From: CBDCVN01 sp965223585
GTDB taxonomy: Bacteria > Deinococcota > Deinococci > Deinococcales > Trueperaceae
DNA: 64,000 nucleotides
Assembly: GCA_965223585.1 (NCBI GenBank)
Contig: CBDCWW010000012.1
Coordinates: 119,965-183,964, forward strand
Direction: 5' to 3'
Below the pieces are notes generated by a model. It was not told the origin of the DNA, searched no databases, and worked only from the letters and a program-made list of their open reading frames with translations. Of the stretch, positions 54,458 through 62,642 are shown one piece after another (positions within the stretch are counted from its first letter, which is position 1; each line of letters starts with the position of its first letter). Both the position numbers and the translations under genes were made by a program.

Positions 54458-56185
54458 ATGAATGTTGTGAATACAATATGTGCACCATCCTGCTGCATGG
54501 AGCACTGGCACAGTATAAACTGGAGAAAGTGTTACAAAGCAGTAAAGAGGTTGCAAGCACGCATTGCTAAGGCAATACGGGAAGGACGCTGGAACAAAGC
54601 GAGAGCCTTGCAATGGCTACTAACCCACTCATTTTATGGCAAAGTATTAGCAATAAGACGAGTAACAGAGAATCGAGGCAAGAGTACTGCAGGTGTTGAT
54701 GGAGAAAAATGGTCAACACCACAAGCCAAATACAAAGCAATAGCGAGGTTAAAGCGAAGAGGCTACAAACCTAAGCCAGCAAGACGGGTATATATACCCA
54801 AGGCAGAAGGTAAACGTCGTCCTTTAGGAATACCAAGTATGGTGGACAGAGCAATGAAAAGCCTACACCGATTGGGATTAGAGCCCATAGCAGAGACAAA
54901 AGCGGATAAGAGTTCATATGGATTTCAGTCAGAAAGGAGTACTGCCGACGCCATAGAACACTGCTTTAAGCAACTTAGTCGACAAGACTCAGCCCAATGG
55001 GTGCTAGAAGGCGACATAAAAAGCTGCTTCGAAGAGATATCGCATATATGGCTTGAAGACCACATACCAATGGATAAAACCATACTAAGGAAGTGGTTAA
55101 AAGCTGGATTTATAGATAAGAAGAGCTTTCACCCAACAAGTGAGGGAGTACCACAAGGTTCTCCTATATCACCGATATTGACCAATATGACATTAGATGG
55201 ACTGGAGGAAAAGCTGAAAGAAAACTTCAAGAGAAAAGAAGTTAGAAGCAAATACACCAGTCCAAAAGTAAATATGGTCAGATACGCTGATGACTTTGTT
55301 GTAACAGGTTGTTCCAAAGAAATACTTGAACAGGAGGTAAAACCTCTAATAGAAGAATTTCTAAAGGAAAGAGGCTTGAGAATATCACAGTCGAAGACCA
55401 AAATAACACACATCAGTGAAGGGTTTAACTTTCTAGGTCAGAATCTACGTAAATATCAAGGCAAATTGATTATAAAACCCTCACAGGCAAATATAAGAAG
55501 TTTCCTTGAGAAAATACGGAGATTAATAAGACAGCATAGACAGAGCAAACAAGTAGACTTGATAAAGAGCCTAAACCCAAGAATAAGGGGATGGGCTAAC
55601 TATCATCGACACGTATGCTCAAAAGAGAGCTTTGCATCTATAGACAGTGTAATTTGGAAAATGCTATGGCGTTGGTCAACAAGGAGGCATCCCAATAAAT
55701 CAGCCCAATGGGTGAAGGAGAAATACTTTCACAGCATAGGGAAAGAAAATTGGGTATTTGCCACCTATATTGAAAACACAACTAAAGAAGGAGAACAAAG
55801 GCTAATACGTCTTTATCAGGCAAGCAAAACACCTATCAGAAGGCATATCAAAATAAAAGCTGAAGTAAATCCTTATGACCCTGCTTGGGAAACTTACTTT
55901 GAGGCTCACCTTAAAAGAACCATGACCCAGACTGTACAAGGTCGTAAGAACCTACAAAACCTCTGGCATAGCCAAGAGGGCAAATGTTTGGTATGTAATC
56001 AAATTATTTCTAAAGAAAATGGTTGGCATGTCCACCATATCTCAGAAAAAGCGAAAGGTGGGAGTGACTTTGTTTCTAATTTAGTTATGTTACATCCCAA
56101 TTGTCATATGCAAGTGCATAGTCAAGGTTTAATTGTTGTAAAGCCGGTTTCTACTCAACTAAGTAGGGGCTTTCAAGAGGCTTGA
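54458..56185 (+). CDS. ltrA: Group II intron reverse transcriptase/maturase with HNH endonuclease
   Basis: 575 residues. An N-terminal RT-0/1 region (STAGVDGEKW, VYIPKAEGKRRPLGIPSM) leads to fingers and palm with the catalytic YADD (MVRYADDFVVTG) and EGVPQGSPISPIL. A maturase X-type region (NPRIRGWANYHRHVCSKESF) follows. The C-terminal HNH nuclease has CLVCNQ, HVHHISEKAKGG and NLVMLHPNCH. It acts with the intron RNA in splicing and retrohoming. All key motifs are intact, so the element may be active. A ribosome site (AGGAAGGAAAG) lies 4-10 bases before the ATG. Confidence 0.93.
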   Translation: MNVVNTICAPSCCMEHWHSINWRKCYKAVKRLQARIAKAIREGRWNKARALQWLLTHSFYGKVLAIRRVTENRGKSTAGVDGEKWSTPQAKYKAIARLKRRGYKPKPARRVYIPKAEGKRRPLGIPSMVDRAMKSLHRLGLEPIAETKADKSSYGFQSERSTADAIEHCFKQLSRQDSAQWVLEGDIKSCFEEISHIWLEDHIPMDKTILRKWLKAGFIDKKSFHPTSEGVPQGSPISPILTNMTLDGLEEKLKENFKRKEVRSKYTSPKVNMVRYADDFVVTGCSKEILEQEVKPLIEEFLKERGLRISQSKTKITHISEGFNFLGQNLRKYQGKLIIKPSQANIRSFLEKIRRLIRQHRQSKQVDLIKSLNPRIRGWANYHRHVCSKESFASIDSVIWKMLWRWSTRRHPNKSAQWVKEKYFHSIGKENWVFATYIENTTKEGEQRLIRLYQASKTPIRRHIKIKAEVNPYDPAWETYFEAHLKRTMTQTVQGRKNLQNLWHSQEGKCLVCNQIISKENGWHVHHISEKAKGGSDFVSNLVMLHPNCHMQVHSQGLIVVKPVSTQLSRGFQEA

Positions 56186-56255
56186 GCTGTATGAAGCGAA
56201 AGTTTCACGTACAGTTCTTAGGGAAGGGAGTGATGGCAACATCACTTCCTTACCC
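56184..56255 (+). ncRNA. Group II intron catalytic domain V and domain VI
   Basis: Domain V is the 34-base hairpin 56184-56217, beginning GAGCTGTATGAAG and ending CACGTACAGTTC with a GAAA-type cap. Domain VI follows (56221-56255), a stem of GGGAAGGGAGTGATG with its complement ending TTACCC. It overlaps the last two codons of the ORF. Confidence 0.88.
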
Positions 56256-56401
56256 GGCAACCCTTCATTGCATTCTAGGGCAGGCCCATACAAATTAGAT
56301 TTGATGACAGGTTTTTCCTGAATCTAGGACGGAGAAAAGTTAAAGCAGTCACAAAAATCAGCTTAATTACAGTTCAGACAATAAGTGCTCAAAATAAAAA
56401 T

Positions 56402-56423
56402 CCCCCTGCTATACCACAGAGGG
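56402..56423 (-). terminator. Terminator of gene 56462-58672
   Basis: CCCCTG/CAGAGGG-type stem followed by ATTTTTATTTT on the minus strand. Immediately left (about 56350-56382) is a right-end MITE fragment. Confidence 0.65.
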
Positions 56424-56461
56424 AGTAAATGTTGTAGAGGATGCTTTAGTCGTAAAACAAT

Positions 56462-58672
56462 TTACTCAAGTACATACACAGAACCTGAATTTCTGCCATT
56501 ATCATCATCAAAGGCAGCTCCTACTAACACCATATGTTCTGATATAGCTACAGAATTACCAAAGGTGGCGCTATCAGAGGGTAGTATTTTCTTGAATTGC
56601 CCCCATTGGTTAGTGCCGCCATTATTACGCTGATATACGTAGGTTAGACCTGAACTAATGCCATCAACATCAAGGAATGCATTCCCAACCACAATAGTAT
56701 CTCCTGATATGGCTACAGAGTTACCAAAGTGACTAAAATTGTAAAGCTCTACTTTATCAGAGGGTAATGTTTCCTTGATCTGCCCCCACTTATTGCTGCC
56801 ACCGTGGTTGCGTTCATATATATAGGCTGAACCCACACTAATATCATTATTCCAACGAGAGGAGGCTCCGACCACCACTGTATTTCCTGATATAGCTACT
56901 GAGCTGCCAAATAAATCACCAGCTTCCCCATCAGAGGCTATTATTTTCTCAACCTCTTCCCACTTGTTAGTGCCACCATTATTTCGATCAAATATATAGG
57001 CTGCACCTAAGAAACCATTATTTTTATGAGCACCTACCACTACAGTATCTCCTGATATGGCTACAGAAACACCAAAGAAGTCACCAATTCTCCTATCAGA
57101 AGCTAGTAACTTCTTGACCTGCTCCCATTTGAATCTACTACCACTATCATTAGGCTCAAATATATAGGCTAAGCCTGAAGTAGCGCCTTGAGGAACCCCA
57201 ACCACCACAGTATCTCCTGATATGGCTACAGAGAGACCAAATTGGTCCTCATCAGCTCTATCAACAACTATTAGATTCTGGACCTTTCCCCAATTGTTAG
57301 TGCCACCATTATTGCGATCAAATATATAGGCTGTACCTGATTTGATACCACTAAAAAAATGATTGGGAGCCCCAACCACCACTGTGTTTCCTGATATGGC
57401 TACAGACCAGCCAAATAAGTCACCAGCACTCTCATCAAAGCCTGTTATTTTCTTGACCTTTACCCACTTACCCTTAGCACCTCGCTCGTATATGTAGGCT
57501 GCACCTGCATCAGTGCCTTTATCATCATCATAGGGAGAGCCTACCACCATAGTATTTCCATCTATAGCTACAGAGTGACCAAATTGGTCACCGGCTTCCC
57601 CATCAGAAGCAGTGATCTTATCTTCATCAAAATCAAAATCTACCTGTCTTAGTAATAGGTATCCCACAGACTCATTAGGATGATTAGTTTCTGTGTCTGC
57701 TGACTTCTCCTCCTCTACTCTTACTTGTACACTACCATTAGTTAGACGTTTGTAGCGCAAGCTTGCTGTATCTGCTCCTGCATAACTCTGTATTCCCGCT
57801 AGAAAGTAACTATCCCCAAATGTCTCTGCTGTAAAACTATAGTTTATGGTTCTAAAATTGTGGCTCACTATGTTTCCTGTCTTGGCACTTAAGGCTTGGA
57901 ACTTACCAAATAACCCCTCGCCAGGTAGAATAACTATATAACCAATGTCTTCTACAGGATGAGTACCATCTGCTTTCTCTTCTTCTTGTACCTTTACTCT
58001 AAATCCTCCTGTTGCTAACTGCTGCCTTGTGGTTACTGCAGCTGCATCATTTCTACTCTGTGCTTGGGTTAATATCACTGCTCCTGTTGGAAATGGATAA
58101 TTTAGATTTACTTTCTTAAAGTTGTGGTCTGCTCTTACCTTACCAACTTCGTACACTAGACCATTTGTCCAAAGTCCTGATTCCATTACTAAATAAGTAA
58201 CACTTTCTTCGCCATGAGCACCATCGAGATAATTCCACTCATCTATTTGAAATTCAAAATCTAGAGTTGTAACATTCTTAATTCTTATTACTGCTGGATC
58301 ACCAAAATTATAAGACAAAGGTTGCATTATTACTACTGGGTTTCTAAATTCGTTTAGAAAACTTATTTTGTGCCACCTATTAGATTTACCTTGTCTGACA
58401 AGTAGCTTGCCTACTTCACCAATAATCTTGTTAGTTTCTATACCTGCACTAGTTGAAACTTGACTTTCATCACTCACAGTACTACGTTGCAGAATTACTA
58501 CTTCATTAGCAGCTGGTGTTACATCTGGAGGTACATCTATAAAGGGAGTTTTATCAGTAATGACTTCTTTTAGATCTGGTTGAACATCTGGAACTTCTTG
58601 GTTAGGATTACTAACATTCTGACAACCAAACAACACTACTAAAACTATTAATATGGAAAAATACTTTAACAT
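56462..58672 (-). CDS. Lipoprotein: three lectin-like modules plus seven-repeat propeller
   Basis: 736 residues (MLKYFSILIVLVVLFGCQN; AAGGAG 7 bases upstream). Three lectin-like modules (the first has FGDPAVIRIKNVTTLDFEF) and seven repeats. Several blades are irregular: a shortened loop (GVPQGATSGLAYIFEPN), blade 6 with inserted residues (VELYNFSHFGNS), and blade 7 shortened at its start (DSATFGNSVAISEHMVLVGA). It ends NSGSVYVLE instead of the usual YIFE. It is probably a functional surface lipoprotein. Confidence 0.82.
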   Translation of the reverse strand: MLKYFSILIVLVVLFGCQNVSNPNQEVPDVQPDLKEVITDKTPFIDVPPDVTPAANEVVILQRSTVSDESQVSTSAGIETNKIIGEVGKLLVRQGKSNRWHKISFLNEFRNPVVIMQPLSYNFGDPAVIRIKNVTTLDFEFQIDEWNYLDGAHGEESVTYLVMESGLWTNGLVYEVGKVRADHNFKKVNLNYPFPTGAVILTQAQSRNDAAAVTTRQQLATGGFRVKVQEEEKADGTHPVEDIGYIVILPGEGLFGKFQALSAKTGNIVSHNFRTINYSFTAETFGDSYFLAGIQSYAGADTASLRYKRLTNGSVQVRVEEEKSADTETNHPNESVGYLLLRQVDFDFDEDKITASDGEAGDQFGHSVAIDGNTMVVGSPYDDDKGTDAGAAYIYERGAKGKWVKVKKITGFDESAGDLFGWSVAISGNTVVVGAPNHFFSGIKSGTAYIFDRNNGGTNNWGKVQNLIVVDRADEDQFGLSVAISGDTVVVGVPQGATSGLAYIFEPNDSGSRFKWEQVKKLLASDRRIGDFFGVSVAISGDTVVVGAHKNNGFLGAAYIFDRNNGGTNKWEEVEKIIASDGEAGDLFGSSVAISGNTVVVGASSRWNNDISVGSAYIYERNHGGSNKWGQIKETLPSDKVELYNFSHFGNSVAISGDTIVVGNAFLDVDGISSGLTYVYQRNNGGTNQWGQFKKILPSDSATFGNSVAISEHMVLVGAAFDDDNGRNSGSVYVLE

Positions 58673-58763
58673 TTTAAATCTCCTTAGTTTTCTAGTTCCT
58701 TTTGGAACTATGGTTTGAAATAGCTGGTGCTATTTCTTATGTTGTTTAGCTTAAAAATTGTAG

Positions 58764-58807
58764 TGGTAAAGTATCGTATACAAATCGTAAAAAAATCGGT
58801 AAAATTT
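58764..58807 (-). promoter_or_regulatory. 11-bp direct-repeat array (class C), gene 56462-58672
   Basis: Units start at 58764 (TGGTAA), 58775 (CGTATA), 58786 (CGTAAA) and 58797 (CGGTAA). Inverted repeat GAAATAG/CTATTTC at about 58717-58736 and GTTCC/GGAAC at about 58694-58708: both hairpin types occur in this leader. Confidence 0.78.
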
Positions 58808-58884
58808 ACTGAAAACCACTTAGGCAGCACAGTTAAGAGAATTAAAAATAGCAAAGTATTTGGACCTTGGCTTGTGCGATTATA

Positions 58885-59505
58885 GTCATAAAACCACCAC
58901 CAGAGGTGGTGGCTTGTTTTGTTAACCCCTAGAAGGGGTATCGGACGCTAGTGCCCGATACTACTCAAATAGGCTCCTCTGTTGTGCCTCTAATGCTCTT
59001 TCCTTCTGCTCTTGCCAACGTATATACTTCCTTATCTTTTGTTCATCTAACCCTACTGTGCTTACACAATATCCTCTACTCCATAAGCTCTTTTGCGGAT
59101 ATCCTCTTAACTTCCTTCCATACATCTTTAGCATGTTTATTGCTGACTTTCCCTTGATAAAGCCCATTATCCCTGACACGGAATATTTTGGTGGGATTGA
59201 TACCAACATGTGTACATGATCCTTTCTTATGTTCAGTTCTAACACCTCTACTCTATCTTTTTCTCTACACAACTTGTATATTATCTGCTTCAAGGATTCC
59301 TCTACTCCATCCTTCAGCACTCTAAAACGATACTTTGGACAAAAAACTACGTGATACTCACAACTGTAAATTGAGTGTGACAACTTTTTGTATCTGCTAT
59401 TCTTGGGCATGTATTTCCCTTTCTTTAACCTTCTAGGGAAATACATCATTGCTTAACTAGTAGAACTTTTTACTAGACCACTACCAGAGGTAGTGGTTTC
59501 CACCA
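58885..59505 (-). mobile_element. IS200/IS605-superfamily element
   Basis: About 620 bp. Subterminal hairpins lie at both ends: CCACCACC/GGTGGTGG (58894-58912) and CCACTACC/GGTAGTGG (59478-59496), each with an AGA loop. It encodes one Y1 transposase and has no terminal inverted repeats or target duplication, as usual for this family. Two more hairpins (ACCCCT/AGGGGT at about 58925-58939 and TATCGG/CCGATA at about 58939-58960) follow the transposase stop. The exact cleavage ends are not certain. Confidence 0.85.
58961..59410 (-). CDS. tnpA: IS200-type Y1 (HUH) transposase
   Basis: 149 residues from ATG 59410, chosen because an AGAAAGG site lies about 8 bases upstream and the protein then starts MPKNSRYKKLSHS, as is typical. 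The HUH motif is HVHMLVSIP and the catalytic tyrosine lies in KYIRWQ. The family nicks and joins single-stranded DNA at the element's subterminal hairpins. Full length and apparently intact. No accessory tnpB is present. Confidence 0.93.
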   Translation of the reverse strand: MPKNSRYKKLSHSIYSCEYHVVFCPKYRFRVLKDGVEESLKQIIYKLCREKDRVEVLELNIRKDHVHMLVSIPPKYSVSGIMGFIKGKSAINMLKMYGRKLRGYPQKSLWSRGYCVSTVGLDEQKIRKYIRWQEQKERALEAQQRSLFE

Positions 59506-59756
59506 ATGATAATGATTGGCTATGATTTGATAATCCCAGAGACGAATCTAAAGACTTAAAAATCAAAGAAATCACAAAAATCAGCTTAATCACAATTCAG
59601 ACAACATAGCACTCAACAAAAAAATCCTCCTGCTGCAAACTCTACAGACTGGTAGGGGTTTACCCTCGAATGCAATTAAGGGTTCAAGTTTTTGAACCCT
59701 TCTGAGCACAAATTGCTCCTAATACTCTTCTAAAAAGGAATATAACCTTGACAGCT

Positions 59757-59871
59757 GCGTATGCTAATGAATTCGACTACTCAAACTAACTAAAAGCGAC
59801 TAGCTGCGCTAATCCAAATCGGCTATCTGCGCTAATTGAAAACGGCTACCTCTGCTAATCGAAAGCGACAG
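59757..59871. repeat. Left-end 23-bp subterminal repeats of the IS21-family element
   Basis: Five units of exactly 23 bp start at 59757, 59780, 59803, 59826 and 59849. Each contains a (G)CTAAT-like core and ends CG(A/G)CTA or CGACAG. They are the inverse complement of the right-end units, and so are probable transposase binding sites. Confidence 0.75.
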
Positions 59872-59923
59872 TCCAAAATAAGTCAAACAAACACGTCGAA
59901 GCGAAGCGACGCAAGTAGAATAA

Positions 59924-60682
59924 TTATGACTTAGAAGATGACTGAGAAGTCAAGTTATTTTTGGTTTTCCGAAGGCTTTCACCACTTAGTTCAACACGAT
60001 AAGAATTGTGGATGACACGATCTAAAATAGCATCAGCTAGAGTAGGATCAGCAAGGTTGTCATACCAAAGATCAACAGGTAACTGACTAGCAATAAGAGT
60101 AGAACCTCTTTCATAACGATCATCAAGCAACTCAAGAAGAATACGCCTTTGCTCAGCATTAGGAGTATCTAATCCCCAATCATCAAGAATAAGCAAATTA
60201 ACCTTGACAAGCTTAGCAAGAGTCTTAAGGTAACGACCATCACCTTTAGTGATGAGCAATTCCTGCAACAAACGAGATGATTGAGCATAGTGAGCATTAA
60301 GGTTATTTCTACAAGCTTGGTGAGCAAGTGCAGAAGCAATATAAGTTTTACCAACCCCAGTAGGGCCAGTAACAATCAAATTATTGTATTCTTTTATCCA
60401 TTCACAAGTAGCTAAATCACGCATAAGTGAAGCATCCAAATTCCTTGGATGCTTGTAATCAATGTTTTCAAGAGTAGCTTCTTGCCTGAGCTTAGCGTTC
60501 TTAAGATGCCGATCAAATCGCTTGTTGTCTCGATTGAGCACTTCTCTATCGACTAATAAAGCTAAACGCTCTTCAAAACCTAACTCTTTGGCATTCTTAA
60601 GTTCTAGTTGCTCTTGTAAAGCCAGAGCCATACCATCAAGCTTCATACTGCGGAGTTTGTCTAGTGTGGGATTAATTAGCAT
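59924..60682 (-). CDS. istB: IstB-like ATP-binding protein of the IS21 element
   Basis: 252 residues from ATG 60682 (GGAGG upstream). P-loop GPTGVGKTY, Walker B LLILDDWG, and the conserved IS21 helper features (YAQSSRLLQEL, RGSTLIASQLPVDLWY, LSGESLRK). IstB is a DnaA-like AAA+ protein that assists the transposase in target selection. ATG overlaps the end of istA, implying coupled translation. Confidence 0.93.
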   Translation of the reverse strand: MLINPTLDKLRSMKLDGMALALQEQLELKNAKELGFEERLALLVDREVLNRDNKRFDRHLKNAKLRQEATLENIDYKHPRNLDASLMRDLATCEWIKEYNNLIVTGPTGVGKTYIASALAHQACRNNLNAHYAQSSRLLQELLITKGDGRYLKTLAKLVKVNLLILDDWGLDTPNAEQRRILLELLDDRYERGSTLIASQLPVDLWYDNLADPTLADAILDRVIHNSYRVELSGESLRKTKNNLTSQSSSKS

Positions 60683-62276
60683 GACTAACCTCCTCGTTGT
60701 TGTATTGGTCTTGTTGATAGTAGCTTGCCCCTCGAACGTTTCGATGGTGTGACCTAGTTGCTGATGATTTATTGTCCTTGTTTGCTTCATCTGGCAAAGG
60801 TTCTTTATCAAGATTCTTTTTCAGTATTGATTCTATAGATTTGTAGCTATAGGATCTCAGAAAACAAGCCCGCCTACATGCGGCCTCTAAACGTTGGTCA
60901 CTGTAGGTTTTGCCTAATCGCACGATACCTAAACAGGAACGATATCCTTGTTCAACATGAGCTCTACTACTTAAAATGTGCTCTACAAACTTAGCTGTAT
61001 GCTCACCAGTTTTCTGGGCCCAGCTAATCAATCTTTCAGGTGACCACTCACCTTGCTTTTGATGGGGCTTAGGCATATGTTCTTTAATAGTTGTATGTCT
61101 ACCTTTATGCCTTGGCGTTTGAGGTACAAGTTGATGTGAGGCAATACGTTGAGACTTGAAGAAAACCTCTAAAGTATCTTCAGTGACGCGAATGTCCACT
61201 TTTTGTCTCACATAATTGTGAGGGACACTGTAATAATGACCCTCAACTTCTACGTGGTAATCAATGTTTACCTTGGCCTTCTTCCATGCTGCCAATTCAT
61301 AAGGCTCTGCTGGTAAGGGATGTAAGGTGTCTTTTTCTATTTCCTCAAAAACACTTTTCCTACTACCTGCTAACTTTTGAAAAGGTTTGCTGTTCAGTTT
61401 TTCCAAAAGTTCCTTGATTGCTTTATTTGCCTCCCTTAAGCTAAAGAACGTTCGGTTGCGCAAGGGAGCTAGGATACTTTGCTCTACAATCTGTACCCCT
61501 ACTTCAACTTTTGATTTGTCCTTGGGTTTCCTTACTCTTGCTGGGATAATAGCAACACCATAGTGCTCAGCAAAATCAGCATAGGATACATTTAGTTCTG
61601 GTTCATAGTAGTTTGCACTTTTTACTCCTGATTTTAAGTTATCTGGAACTATTATCTCTGGTACTCCTCCTAAGAACTCCAGTGCTCTACGGTGTGAACC
61701 TAGCCAATCCTTAGTTTTTTGACTCCATGTTGCTTCTGTATAGGTGTAGTTGCTTGCACCCAATGTTGCTACAAACACCTGTGCTTGCTTGATTTCTCCT
61801 GTTGATCTATCAGTTATTCCTATGGTCATTCCAGCATAATCTACGAACAGCTTTTCTCCAGCTTTATGGTGTTGACGCATGCTTACGTTCTTTTTGTTGC
61901 ACCATTGTCTATATTTCAAAGTGTAGCTGCTGTAGCTGTAACTATCAGGGTTCTCAAGTTTGTATTCTTGCCACAGAAGATTGAGGGTTACACCTTTACG
62001 TTTAAGCTCTTGATGAACCTTATTCCAATCAGGTATACCCTTTTTGTTATCTTCATCAACAACAGGTGGGTAGAGCATTTTATCCAGTTGCTCATCATCT
62101 AAATCTTTAGGTAAAGGCCATGAAAGTCCTGCTACCTTTGCTCTTCCTATATAGCCATTGATTGTACTTCTACTAATCTGGCAGCTTTTGGCTATTTGGT
62201 AGTCACTTAAACCTAAGTTCCACTTTAGCCGCAATACTTCACGGATTTTCCTCATGGAAATCCTCTTTCTTGGCAT
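60672..62276 (-). CDS. istA: IS21-family transposase
   Basis: 534 residues from ATG 62276 (AAGGAGGT upstream). An N-terminal helix-turn-helix (LSDYQIAKSCQISRSTINGY) precedes a DDE integrase core with VDYAG (Asp), VPDNLKSG (Asp) and a Lys-rich KSKVEVGV (Glu). The Mu-type C-terminal β-domain (HVEVEGHYYSVPHNYVRQKV) follows. It cuts and joins the element ends. No interruption is visible. Confidence 0.93.
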   Translation of the reverse strand: MPRKRISMRKIREVLRLKWNLGLSDYQIAKSCQISRSTINGYIGRAKVAGLSWPLPKDLDDEQLDKMLYPPVVDEDNKKGIPDWNKVHQELKRKGVTLNLLWQEYKLENPDSYSYSSYTLKYRQWCNKKNVSMRQHHKAGEKLFVDYAGMTIGITDRSTGEIKQAQVFVATLGASNYTYTEATWSQKTKDWLGSHRRALEFLGGVPEIIVPDNLKSGVKSANYYEPELNVSYADFAEHYGVAIIPARVRKPKDKSKVEVGVQIVEQSILAPLRNRTFFSLREANKAIKELLEKLNSKPFQKLAGSRKSVFEEIEKDTLHPLPAEPYELAAWKKAKVNIDYHVEVEGHYYSVPHNYVRQKVDIRVTEDTLEVFFKSQRIASHQLVPQTPRHKGRHTTIKEHMPKPHQKQGEWSPERLISWAQKTGEHTAKFVEHILSSRAHVEQGYRSCLGIVRLGKTYSDQRLEAACRRACFLRSYSYKSIESILKKNLDKEPLPDEANKDNKSSATRSHHRNVRGASYYQQDQYNNEEVSHAN

Positions 62277-62358
62277 ACTTAACCTCCTTGGGTTAAACAT
62301 GCCATCGTAGATTCTTGTATCGCTTTGCTGTGGCTGTTTTATTACTTAATTTGGGTAT

Positions 62359-62512
62359 GTCGATTTCGATTAGCGCAGGGGGTCGATTTCGATTAGCGCA
62401 CTATGTCGAATAACTTTAGCGCAAGTAGTCGATTTCGATTAGCGCGGGTAGTCGAATAACTTTAGCGCGGGTAGTCGATTTCAATTAGCGCAGGGGGTCG
62501 ATTTCCGTTAAA
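62359..62512. repeat. Right-end 23-bp tandem subterminal repeats of the IS21-family element
   Basis: Six full units and a seventh partial unit of exactly 23 bp start at 62359, 62382, 62405, 62428, 62451, 62474 and 62497. Two sequence types mix: GTCGATTTCGATTAGCGC, and GTCGAATAACTTTAGCGC at the third and fifth positions. Confidence 0.85.
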
Positions 62513-62581
62513 ATATGCAACAGCTATACTTTTTCCTACCATGTTGGTTGAACTTCAGAGCAAACAGGCAAAACAAAAACC

Positions 62582-62603
62582 CCCTTGCTATATTGCAAAG
62601 AGG
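62582..62603 (-). terminator. Terminator of the lipoprotein gene at the right edge
   Basis: TTGC/GCAA-centred stem with CC/GG flanks, followed by TTTTTGTTTTG on the minus strand. Weaker copy of the family terminator. Confidence 0.55.
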
Positions 62604-62642
62604 CTAAGTATTATAGAGTATACTTTAGATACAAACTAATTT

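Larger units (their letters stand above)
53842..56257 (+). mobile_element. Group II intron with reverse-transcriptase/HNH ORF
   Basis: About 2.4 kb. The 5' end is placed at GTGACG (53842) because it resembles the GUGYG start of group II introns. About 600 bases of structured, GC-richer RNA sequence precede the ORF at 54458. Domain V and VI follow the ORF, and the 3' end falls near TTACCC (about 56254-56257). Flanks read ...GGGTTCAAAATTTTG before and AACCCTTCATTGC after, so the intron sits inside a GGGTTCAA/TTGAACCC terminator palindrome. Exact splice sites are uncertain by a few bases. Confidence 0.85.
58857..59603. repeat. MITE-like element interrupted by an IS200-type insertion
   Basis: The left part (58857-about 58886, TATTTGGACCTTGGCTTGTG then GATTATAG) and right part (about 59508-59603, ending AATCACAATTCAGACA) together make one MITE copy in the order seen elsewhere. 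The IS200-type element separates them. Confidence 0.6.
59756..62519 (-). mobile_element. IS21-family insertion sequence, intact
   Basis: 2764 bp with ends TGCGTAT... and ...ATATGCA, flanked by a 5-bp direct repeat ACAGC (59751-59755 and 62520-62524). It carries istA and istB with an 11-bp overlap, and clusters of 23-bp subterminal repeats at both ends. The 5-bp duplication and TG...CA ends agree with IS21-family insertion. Confidence 0.88.

Noticed and set aside
54098..54613. Minus-strand open frame of 171 codons
   Set aside because: It is antisense to the structured 5' RNA of the group II intron. Length is explained by the GC-richer sequence there, and no protein features are seen.
3359..58807. 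Reading the 11-bp arrays as CRISPR or as replication iterons
   Set aside because: Only four units each, no spacers of CRISPR length, no cas genes, and each lies at a gene promoter rather than in an origin context.
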